This document shows positions 1 through 5,126 of a stretch of 5,126 bases of DNA, piece by piece (the first letter of the stretch is position 1; every line of letters begins with the position of its first letter). The DNA is from Nitrosomonas eutropha (GTDB lineage Bacteria > Pseudomonadota > Gammaproteobacteria > Burkholderiales > Nitrosomonadaceae). Under the pieces are notes generated by a model. It made no database searches. It had not been told where the DNA came from and worked only from the letters and a program-made list of their open reading frames with translations. The DNA lies in assembly GCA_014584635.1 (NCBI GenBank), contig JACTML010000205.1, positions 1 through 5,126 on the forward strand, read 5' to 3'. Made by a program: the position numbers and the translations under genes.

Positions 1-145
1 AAACCTTGCTGCCATCTTCTGTATAAACATAGGAAATCCAGTCATCGAACTCCCCGATTACTTCAGGATCGGCAGCCTGTACCAGATTACTTGCCATCAA
101 AGAAACGGCTGACAACATCAGTGCTTTTGCAAATATCCGCTTCAT
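1..145 (-). CDS. IalB-like (invasion-associated locus B family) secreted protein, N-terminal part only
   Basis: Only the first 48 codons are in the window; the gene runs off the left edge. The protein opens with a classical Sec signal peptide: basic MKR, a hydrophobic core at about residues 5-21, then a V-Q-A-A stretch suggesting cleavage near residue 24 or 25. The mature start contains G-E-F-D-D-W (31-36) followed by Y-V-Y-T-E-D-G-S-K-V. This resembles the opening of IalB-family periplasmic or outer-surface proteins, where a short F-x-D/G-W block precedes a conserved Cys strand. The family was named for Bartonella invasion, but members occur in many free-living proteobacteria and their biochemical role is unclear. 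Two more in-frame ATGs lie upstream (160 and 172). The ATG at 145 is preferred because GGAG sits 9 bases before it and the signal peptide starts cleanly there. The family call rests on a short stretch, so it is moderate. Confidence 0.6.
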   Translation of the reverse strand, partial: MKRIFAKALMLSAVSLMASNLVQAADPEVIGEFDDWISYVYTEDGSKV

Positions 146-154
146 TGCATCAGA

Positions 155-158
155 CTCC
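155..158 (-). promoter_or_regulatory. Ribosome binding site of the IalB-like gene
   Basis: Read on the minus strand this is GGAG, 9 bases before the ATG at 145. It lies inside the reading frame that would start at the ATGs at 160 or 172, so it favours the shorter protein with the clean signal peptide. Confidence 0.5.
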
Positions 159-176
159 ATAATTATCGACATATCT

Positions 177-205
177 GGCCCAGCATCCGAATCCGAGTGT
201 GGGCC
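177..205. repeat. GC-rich inverted repeat between the DUF2024 and IalB-like genes
   Basis: GGCCCA (177-182) and TGGGCC (200-205) form a perfect 6-bp stem around a 17-base loop in the 76-bp gap. No T-run follows it on the minus strand, so it does not look like an intrinsic terminator. It could be an mRNA processing or stabilising hairpin between the two genes, a protein-binding site, or chance. Confidence 0.35.
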
Positions 206-221
206 GTTTACCCGTAGTTTA

Positions 222-479
222 TCAGTTACATCCTTCCATTTTATAAATGAAGTAACCATTCTGTTTAATTGCTTCGACTACTTCATCAGGCGCTTTCTGG
301 CTGTGACAGAAGCGACATTCCTCACTGGTTACGGTTGATCCTTCTTCTCCGATTGAAGCAAGCCACTGTTTCGCAAACTCAATAGCCTTTTTGTCATCTC
401 TTACATCCGTGAATACATCAAAATGCATGATATGTCCGTCTTTGGCTTTGACGTAGGTATCGTATACATGAATTTGCAT
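222..479 (-). CDS. DUF2024 family small protein of unknown function
   Basis: This is a complete 85-residue soluble protein with no signal peptide or membrane segment. It starts M-Q-I-H-V-Y-D-T-Y-V, continues with H-F-D-V (19-22), has a helix rich in K/A/E (about 30-45), and ends Y-F-I-Y-K-M-E-G-C-N. I recognise this pattern and length as the DUF2024 family (Pfam PF09630). The most distinctive element is E-E-C-R-F-C-H-S (53-60), a C-x-x-C-H motif that could bind a metal or take part in redox chemistry, with another Cys at 84. No function is established for the family as far as I know. The start is well supported by AAGGAG eight bases upstream. It is co-oriented with the methyltransferase upstream (59-bp gap) and the IalB-like gene downstream (76-bp gap), but nothing links it to glycan synthesis. 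Confidence 0.85.
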   Translation of the reverse strand: MQIHVYDTYVKAKDGHIMHFDVFTDVRDDKKAIEFAKQWLASIGEEGSTVTSEECRFCHSQKAPDEVVEAIKQNGYFIYKMEGCN

Positions 480-487
480 GAAAAACT

Positions 488-493
488 CTCCTT
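488..493 (-). promoter_or_regulatory. Strong Shine-Dalgarno site of the DUF2024 gene
   Basis: AAGGAG on the minus strand lies eight bases before the ATG at 479. It is the best ribosome binding site in the window and fixes the start of the 85-residue protein. Confidence 0.75.
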
Positions 494-504
494 GACAAGA
501 AATG

Positions 505-534
505 GTAAAAAACAGAAATAGCCAAATACTGGCC
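505..534 (-). terminator. Weak candidate intrinsic terminator after the O-methyltransferase gene
   Basis: Read on the minus strand just after the TAA at 541-539, GCCA and TGGC (533-530 and 524-521) form a 4-bp stem with a 5-base loop, extendable by one G-U pair. A T-rich tail containing six consecutive T residues follows. The stem is short and the T-run is displaced by several bases, so it may only attenuate readthrough into the DUF2024 gene. Confidence 0.3.
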
Positions 535-538
535 CTTA

Positions 539-1183
539 TTATGCCATTTTTCTACGTGCCACGATAACGCCATCACGGGTTGGGTTGATAAAGGTATCAA
601 ACTCCAGATCTGTAGAAATCAACCGGTTATGCTCCCTGATTGCTTTTGTCCAATCCGGTTTGGTATCTGCCGGATCTTCCACAGCTACCCGACCATGCCA
701 CAATACATTGTCGGCTATATACAAACCACCGGGACGAATCCGTTCTCTGGCCATCAACCAGATATCGGGATACCCTTCTTTATCAGCATCGTTGTAGCAG
801 ATATCGAAATCACCCTCTATCTGGCCAAATACATCCTGAGCATAGCCTGCATAGAACTTCACTCTCTCCCACAACCCGACAGAAGCAAGGTACTGCTCTG
901 CCTGTTCCCGATTGAGCGGATTGCTATCCGTACAGATAACCTGCCCATCAGACCCGACTGCCCTGCCAAACCAGTAGGCAGAATACCCGTACCCGCTGCC
1001 AAACTCGAAAACCCTGCGCGCTCCGATCATTTTCGCGTAAATCTCCAGTGAGATACCGACAAGCCTGCCGACGATCGGAAAATTTTTTTCCAGCGCAAAC
1101 GCCTCCATCTCATCGAGAATCGGGTGATCAAACCGCTCCGCCAGTGTGTGCATGTAACGTTCGATGATGGGATCAACAATCAT
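539..1183 (-). CDS. Class I SAM-dependent O-methyltransferase (catechol/caffeoyl-CoA OMT-like)
   Basis: This soluble 214-residue enzyme is predicted to move a methyl group from S-adenosylmethionine to a hydroxyl. SAM motif I is V-F-E-F-G-S-G-Y-G-Y-S-A (58-69), with an acidic residue after strand 2 (D86). N-D-A-D-K-E-G-Y (131-138) and G-G-L-Y-I-A-D-N-V-L-W-H-G-R-V (152-166) are typical of the cation-dependent O-methyltransferase family (PF01596 type), where the Asp residues and D158-N159 hold a divalent metal. R-D-G-V-I-V-A-R-R near the end is the usual closing strand. Several starts are possible: TTG 1204 and ATG 1201, 1192 and 1183. I chose 1183 because GGATGGT precedes it at fair distance and family members usually begin close to the V-D-P-I-I-E-R-Y-M segment. 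It lies just behind the WaaL-like gene and may share its transcript, but the substrate (glycan or small molecule) cannot be told. Confidence 0.82.
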   Translation of the reverse strand: MIVDPIIERYMHTLAERFDHPILDEMEAFALEKNFPIVGRLVGISLEIYAKMIGARRVFEFGSGYGYSAYWFGRAVGSDGQVICTDSNPLNREQAEQYLASVGLWERVKFYAGYAQDVFGQIEGDFDICYNDADKEGYPDIWLMARERIRPGGLYIADNVLWHGRVAVEDPADTKPDWTKAIREHNRLISTDLEFDTFINPTRDGVIVARRKMA

Positions 1184-1231
1184 AAATACCATCCGATTCA
1201 TCAATAGTGAAAATTTTGGAAATCTGCATAA

Positions 1232-2506
1232 TCAGGTACTTATCAAAAAAGAATTCTGATTTCTGTTCTTTTCATCGCTCGTATATCCCCGGCCGATTCT
1301 GTCAGGATCTTCTCTATATTTCTGCCAGCAAATGAGTATGGCTGTCACTGTCAGCAAAAATGGCGGGATCCCGCTGTATAACAAAAAAGTATCTGTCAAT
1401 CCGGATATGAAAATGAAACACACTATTGCACTGCCCAATAAGGTCATTTGATTTTGTCTGAAAATCTGAAACCAGCACCATAGTAAAAACACGAAGGCCA
1501 GTATGCCCAGCAACCCAAGATGCATACCAATCTCAATCAGTTCATTGTGGAAATGTGCGATTTCCTGAAACTCCGGCAATTTTTTGTAAATACCCTGTTT
1601 ATATGCAATGATGATGTCATCAAAATATTTTTTTGCCATACCGGAACCATGTCCCAACAGAGGACGTTCAGCAATGCCATGCAGACCGACATCCCACATT
1701 GCAAGCCGGTAACCCACACTGGTCTGATACTCCCCCTGCTGAAAGGATCGCAGATCCGCACCGGCCTGCTGTAATCTGCTATGAAAAATATCACTACTGC
1801 CGGCAAAAAATACGACTGTGGCTATGATTGCCATCAAACCACCTGCCAGCATTCGCCACTTTACTCGATATCGCAAAACAACCATTAGCAGTAGTGCCAT
1901 CAGAGTAGCGAGCAGTATTCCTCTCGCACTCTGATTAAACTGGAGAAATAACAGCAGCATGGCTATCAGCCATAACAGAATTGACAAAAATCTTTTCCCT
2001 CTCGAAAAAGTTTCCAGCCCCAGAAAAACCGCCAGAATAACCCCGACTCCCAAGGCTGCCGAATAATGCAAATAGGACATACCAAGCAAGGAAATCCCCT
2101 GCATTTTCTGTATCGCCCATTGATAGCTGCCCAATATCACCATACTCAGATAACTGCAAAGAAGTGCACCAGCTGCCCAAGGCAAACGTTCTCTGTTTAA
2201 AAGTGAAAACAGAGGGATGAAGGTCAGCAGAATAAAATATTTTCTCCACTTCCCCTGGAAAATTGCTGCAAAATCGCTCCATAGCAGGCCAAGCATCCAT
2301 ACGCCACAAAACAACAGGATACCCGCAACCAAAGGCTCTTTGATCACGCCGGAAAATCTGGATATTCCCCCATCCATCAGCCAGGCAAGAACCAGTGCAC
2401 CCATTCCCCAGTAAATTTCTCCCTTTGGCCACAGAGTGAAACAGAAAAATACCAGCGCAAACTTTGCCAGCAGATCACGCCAATTCAATACAGTCTGATT
2501 TCTCAA
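1232..2506 (-). CDS. O-antigen ligase / polymerase-like inner-membrane protein (WaaL/Wzy_C superfamily)
   Basis: The protein has 424 residues and about 12 hydrophobic segments. Nine or so lie before residue 236, then comes a long polar loop (about 237-322), then three more (327-394) and a polar tail. Family landmarks are N-Q-S-A-R-G (191-196), S-V-G-Y-R-L-A-M-W (263-271), P-L-L-G-H-G-S-G (282-289) and H-F-H-N-E-L-I-E-I-G-M-H-L-G-L-L-G (318-334). The last holds the His-Asn pair that is essential in WaaL ligases. Such proteins join undecaprenyl-linked O-chains to the lipid A core in the periplasm, but Wzy polymerases and other glycan ligases share the domain, so ligase is only the likelier reading. 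The start is TTG: an in-frame TGA lies 15 bases upstream at 2522-2524, no ATG is available before the first helix, and AGG sits six bases before the TTG. It follows the FkbM gene by 56 bp. Confidence 0.85.
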   Translation of the reverse strand: MRNQTVLNWRDLLAKFALVFFCFTLWPKGEIYWGMGALVLAWLMDGGISRFSGVIKEPLVAGILLFCGVWMLGLLWSDFAAIFQGKWRKYFILLTFIPLFSLLNRERLPWAAGALLCSYLSMVILGSYQWAIQKMQGISLLGMSYLHYSAALGVGVILAVFLGLETFSRGKRFLSILLWLIAMLLLFLQFNQSARGILLATLMALLLMVVLRYRVKWRMLAGGLMAIIATVVFFAGSSDIFHSRLQQAGADLRSFQQGEYQTSVGYRLAMWDVGLHGIAERPLLGHGSGMAKKYFDDIIIAYKQGIYKKLPEFQEIAHFHNELIEIGMHLGLLGILAFVFLLWCWFQIFRQNQMTLLGSAIVCFIFISGLTDTFLLYSGIPPFLLTVTAILICWQKYREDPDRIGRGYTSDEKNRNQNSFLIST

Positions 2507-2562
2507 AATAAGCCTGTCAGATCATCCAGTTTATTTTTCATAAATATAGTGCATAAACATGC

Positions 2563-3345
2563 TTACCTCACTGAATCTCGCTCAAACAGACAACATGTTT
2601 CACCCCAGTTTCGAGTAGTCTTCGCCTTTAATTTCAGGCCGGCCTGTTGCATGATATCCAAAGCCGCCTGCTGCTCAGTATCTATTCCTAATTCAACGAT
2701 GACAGATTGAAGATTGGGGTGCTTTAAAACACTTGTAGCTGCCTTGAGGATCGGGATTTCAATACCATCAACATCGATCTTGATGTAGTTGGGATACGGA
2801 AATCCCCACTTACTGCACAAATCGTCCAGTGTCACGCCAAACATTCCCTGAATATGGGAAGTCGGTACTCGCATGGTATCTATGGACTCCTGCCCGAATT
2901 GCGAACGATTACCACCGGGAATGAATTTAGGTATATATAACTTATCGAAACCGTTTGTATCCCCTATTGCGACACAATACGCGGCAATACAATCCTTTAG
3001 ATCATTCAGATAAATATTCTTATTCAATGCGTAGTAATTATTACTCTGTGGCTCGAAAGCAAAAACACGAATACCATGGCCCAGCTTTATGGCTGGATAA
3101 AGCGAATACTGTCCAATATTGGCACCGATATCGAAATAACATGCACCTGGTTTGATATTATCAAGCCAGTCCAATGTATCCGGCTCCTTAATGGAATAAG
3201 TACGAATACGTTTGAGTACACGCCAATGATCCACTGCTAATCGTATCTGATGGCCTCTGACACTAACGGTTTTAGTGCCTCCTTTGACTACATAACCTGC
3301 TATCACCAGGTTTTTCAGAAAATCAATCGAGCACAGATTATTCAT
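2563..3345 (-). CDS. FkbM family SAM-dependent methyltransferase
   Basis: This complete 260-residue protein has no membrane segment. The Rossmann core begins after about 65 residues with Y-F-D-I-G-A-N-I-G-Q-Y-S-L (70-82, SAM motif I). It continues with F-A-F-E-P-Q (95-100) and L-N-K-N (107-110), then T-L-D-D-L (172-176) and Y-I-K-I-D-V-D-G-I-E-I-P-I-L-K (187-201), the FkbM-family signature, and V-I-V-E-L-G (215-220). The family (PF05050) is named after the FK506 31-O-methyltransferase. In envelope loci its members are usually thought to O-methylate sugars, so methylation of the glycan built by this cluster is the natural inference, with the exact position unknown. ATG 3345 is preceded by GGGGGAG, close but usable. 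The gene is AT-richer than its flanks; a 60-base stretch at 3001-3060 is only about 32% GC. Confidence 0.9.
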   Translation of the reverse strand: MNNLCSIDFLKNLVIAGYVVKGGTKTVSVRGHQIRLAVDHWRVLKRIRTYSIKEPDTLDWLDNIKPGACYFDIGANIGQYSLYPAIKLGHGIRVFAFEPQSNNYYALNKNIYLNDLKDCIAAYCVAIGDTNGFDKLYIPKFIPGGNRSQFGQESIDTMRVPTSHIQGMFGVTLDDLCSKWGFPYPNYIKIDVDGIEIPILKAATSVLKHPNLQSVIVELGIDTEQQAALDIMQQAGLKLKAKTTRNWGETCCLFERDSVR

Positions 3346-3378
3346 CGCTCCCCCAAGATTGCATTGTTTATTTAATTT

Positions 3379-4662
3379 TTATGAAGCACTCTCCGCCTGG
3401 CTCTGTCCGATTATTTCCAGCAGCGCCACATACCGCGGCAAAACATCCTGCCCGCCGACATCCAGCATTTCACTGATGAATCGCTGTCGATGTGCTTCCA
3501 CATAGAACCCGTCACAACCCTTAGCAAGAAAATCATTGATTTTCTGGTACACATCATCCCGGCAGCGTAATTCTGTTTCCGGCATGTAAACAGCAGCAGC
3601 AGAACGCCCGGCATGCAGATAATCTGCTGCCAATACAGGCTTGCCACTGCGTATCGCCTCGAATACCACTGAAGTAGCCAGATCAATACAGATATCTGCC
3701 CAGTTCATAAGATAGGTGGAATGCATGGAATCATCCGCCACGCTTACATTCGCCAGTTTTTTCAGTGATTTGCTGCGTGTCAGAGACTGTTTCCAACCGC
3801 TGCGGGTATGTGGCTTGATGATAATCATTATATCCTGGAAAGCGGCGATCAGATGAATAACTTCGCTTACCTCCTCCCAAAAAGTAGTGAAATTTGCTTT
3901 CCGTAAAAACATGACGATCCTGAGCCGGCCTTCTGAGCGAATCAATGATGAAGATGGCATCAACTCAGCCAGCCTGTCCAACCATTGTTTGCTGAAGCGA
4001 GGAGAACCAAGCACAGCAATCGCTCCCTCAGATAGAAACGGACGGAAACGTTGTGCACACAATTCGTTTGGAACTACTACCCGATCGAAGATTCGTGCAG
4101 TTGAAAAAGTCATATCCGGCCCCAACCGCCACTCACCCCGTCGAATCAACTGGTTGGCATGCGGGCTGTCACCGTGCGGCAGCGATACCGTGCCCACTCC
4201 CCGGTCACGCGCCATGGAAACGATCGTCTCCACCCACTCTGTCGCAATAACCGAATTACGTTCAATCCAGTCGAACGCCAGCACACCCTGCTCCCCATCC
4301 TTGAAACTGCGGATCAGCAATCTCCCGGCAACTTTCTGCCACAATGGTTTACGCCGTTCCGCATCATGGATTTCCGCCAGACGGCTTACGAGCGGACCAA
4401 TGAACGATCGACGCAAATTTCCTGTCAGCAGCAGCATCTGTAACCGCCAGGTACAGTAAAGCCATTTCCCCAGTAATTCCCGGATATGCGCCACTCTGAC
4501 ACCTTCCAGACTTGCCAGATAGCTGACACGGAAGTCATAGCGGAACTTGCCGGCTCCAATCAGTACCACATCGCATGTATGGCCGGCCTCGATCCATGCA
4601 GCAATAACCGGTGTTATATGATCGATATCGTTATAATGACGCAGAAAAAATAAGGCTTTCAT
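3379..4662 (-). CDS. Putative GT-B-fold surface polysaccharide transferase (glycosyl- or glycerophosphotransferase-like)
   Basis: This 427-residue soluble or peripheral protein belongs to no family I can name with confidence. It starts M-K-A-L-F-F-L-R-H-Y, a Rossmann-type first strand, followed by T-P-V-I-A-A-W-I-E-A-G-H (17-28) as in two-domain GT-B enzymes. Later landmarks are S-L-P-H-G-D-S-P-H-A-N (160-170), V-V-V-P-N-E (195-200), V-L-G-S-P-R-F (217-223), K-P-H-T-R-S-G (283-289) and D-L-A-T-S-V-V-F-E-A-I-R-S-G-K-P-V-L (327-344). The His-Gly between the lobes, the K-P-H and the D-x-x-x-S-x-x-x-E-A near the C-terminus recall CDP-glycerol glycerophosphotransferases and related capsule or LPS transferases. 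A TTG at 4713 would add 17 residues, but ATG 4662 begins exactly at the first strand and the extension has no matching features. It is the first gene of the leftward cluster; its partners suggest a role in building the envelope glycan. Donor and acceptor are unknown. Confidence 0.6.
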   Translation of the reverse strand: MKALFFLRHYNDIDHITPVIAAWIEAGHTCDVVLIGAGKFRYDFRVSYLASLEGVRVAHIRELLGKWLYCTWRLQMLLLTGNLRRSFIGPLVSRLAEIHDAERRKPLWQKVAGRLLIRSFKDGEQGVLAFDWIERNSVIATEWVETIVSMARDRGVGTVSLPHGDSPHANQLIRRGEWRLGPDMTFSTARIFDRVVVPNELCAQRFRPFLSEGAIAVLGSPRFSKQWLDRLAELMPSSSLIRSEGRLRIVMFLRKANFTTFWEEVSEVIHLIAAFQDIMIIIKPHTRSGWKQSLTRSKSLKKLANVSVADDSMHSTYLMNWADICIDLATSVVFEAIRSGKPVLAADYLHAGRSAAAVYMPETELRCRDDVYQKINDFLAKGCDGFYVEAHRQRFISEMLDVGGQDVLPRYVALLEIIGQSQAESAS

Positions 4663-4700
4663 AGCTGTGTTATCATGCCACGCATTGGCGAAGGGGAAAT

Positions 4701-4730
4701 ATGATACCTGCAAAAACGCATCGCTATAAA
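4701..4730. promoter_or_regulatory. Candidate overlapping divergent promoter elements
   Basis: On the minus strand TATCAT (4706-4701, five of six matches to the -10 consensus) lies 17 bases after TTATAG (4729-4724, a weak -35). Transcription would start about 30 bases before the GT-B gene. On the plus strand the same bases read ATGATA (4701-4706, four of six to -35), 18 bases before TATAAA (4725-4730, five of six to -10), which would give the KdsB-like gene a leader of about 110 bases. TACAAT at 4735-4740 is another possible plus-strand -10. These are matches by eye in AT-rich DNA; neither promoter is secure. Confidence 0.3.
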
Positions 4731-4850
4731 AACATACAATGCTCCTGAGTCCGGCACTTTACAGCAACATTTATTCATCTTGCTGACAAAACCTGTTGCA
4801 CTTGCTTCATCATATTCTGCAAAATCAGTCATCCACCCGAATTCACAATC

Positions 4851-5126
4851 ATGAAAACAATCGCCATCATTCCGGCACGCATGGGCTCATCGCGCTTTCC
4901 CGGCAAACCGCTGGCCCAACTGCTGGGATACACCATGCTGGAACATGTCTATCAGCGTGTCGCCATGAGCAAGTCGCTCAGTGCGACTTACATCGCCACC
5001 TGCGATGAAGCAATCCGACAGGCTGCGACCGCCTTTGGAGCGCCCGTCATCATGACCTCCGACAGTCACGAACGGGCCAGCGACCGCATCGCGGAAGCCG
5101 TCGCACACACCGATGCCGATCTGATC
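4851..5126 (+). CDS. CMP-KDO synthetase-like cytidylyltransferase (KdsB-like, variant signature), N-terminal part
   Basis: The first 92 codons are present and the gene runs off the right edge (family length is about 250 residues). I-I-P-A-R-M-G-S-S-R-F-P-G-K-P-L (6-21) is the nucleotide-binding signature of the cytidylyltransferases that make CMP-KDO and related CMP-sugars; the Arg residues at 10 and 15 and Lys 19 contact CTP in the family. M-L-E-H-V-Y-Q-R-V (29-37), Y-I-A-T-C-D-E (47-53) and F-G-A-P-V-I-M-T-S (62-70) follow in the expected order. Classical KdsB has H-x-S-G-T-E/D-R next, but this protein has H-E-R-A-S-D-R (73-79), and A-R-M-G-S-S-R recalls SpsF-like enzymes. It may therefore activate a different sugar acid, or be a second KdsB. 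No clear Shine-Dalgarno site precedes the ATG. The gene is GC-rich (about 65% in the 60-base stretches counted) and divergent from the leftward cluster. Confidence 0.8.
   Translation, partial: MKTIAIIPARMGSSRFPGKPLAQLLGYTMLEHVYQRVAMSKSLSATYIATCDEAIRQAATAFGAPVIMTSDSHERASDRIAEAVAHTDADLI

Noticed and set aside
629..1051. 140-codon open frame on the plus strand
   Set aside because: It is antisense to the O-methyltransferase, whose motifs are complete on the other strand. The plus-strand product shows no domain.
1935..2432. 165-codon minus-strand frame overlapping the WaaL-like gene
   Set aside because: It is an out-of-frame reading of the same strand. The main frame is intact with all expected membrane segments and motifs, so there is no frameshift to explain.
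2529..2562. Small inverted repeats (GTTTAT/ATAAAC and GCAT/ATGC) after the FkbM stop codon
   Set aside because: The stems are only 4-6 bp, AT-rich, and not followed by a T-run on the minus strand, so a terminator call is not supported.
3592..3602. Short CAG triplet run
   Set aside because: It is about three units long inside the coding frame, where it encodes part of an alanine-rich stretch; too short to be a meaningful repeat.
3887..4459. 190-codon open frame on the plus strand
   Set aside because: It lies wholly antisense to the GT-B-like gene, has no recognisable domain, and its composition (many S/R/T/P) is typical of an antisense shadow.
4663..4713. N-terminal extension of the GT-B-like protein from a TTG at 4713
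   Set aside because: The 17 extra residues have no family-like features and would cover the candidate minus-strand -10. The ATG at 4662 begins at the first Rossmann strand.

Overview
The window looks like part of a cell-envelope polysaccharide (LPS-type) locus from a Gram-negative bacterium, most likely a beta- or gammaproteobacterium. The evidence is a WaaL/Wzy-type membrane protein, a KdsB-like CMP-sugar synthetase and an exported IalB-like protein. I cannot name the genus. No IS element, CRISPR array, tRNA or rRNA gene is visible, and every gene fully inside the window looks intact.

Six genes run leftward on the minus strand. In transcription order they are: a putative GT-B-fold surface-polysaccharide transferase (4662-3379), an FkbM-family methyltransferase (3345-2563), a 12-helix O-antigen ligase/polymerase-like protein with a TTG start (2506-1232), a class I O-methyltransferase (1183-539), a small DUF2024 protein (479-222) and the N-terminus of an IalB-family secreted protein (145 to beyond the left edge). 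The gaps are about 33-76 bp, so the first four could form one transcript. A weak hairpin with a T-rich tail after the O-methyltransferase may end it. The last two genes have good Shine-Dalgarno sites and look functionally unrelated to the glycan genes.

On the plus strand the 5' part of a CMP-KDO-synthetase-like gene begins at 4851 and runs off the right edge. It is divergent from the leftward cluster across a 188-bp intergenic region that holds overlapping candidate promoter elements. This gene is clearly GC-rich in the stretches counted (about 65%), whereas the FkbM gene is AT-rich (about 32-45% in sampled stretches), as is common in mosaic surface-glycan loci.

A reasonable model is that the right-hand gene activates a 2-keto-3-deoxy sugar acid, the GT-B protein adds or transfers a residue on the glycan, the FkbM protein methylates it, and the WaaL-like protein joins or polymerises the glycan in the periplasm. 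The substrates are not readable from sequence. I see no clearly new system. The best leads are the non-canonical KdsB signature and the unassigned GT-B-type protein.
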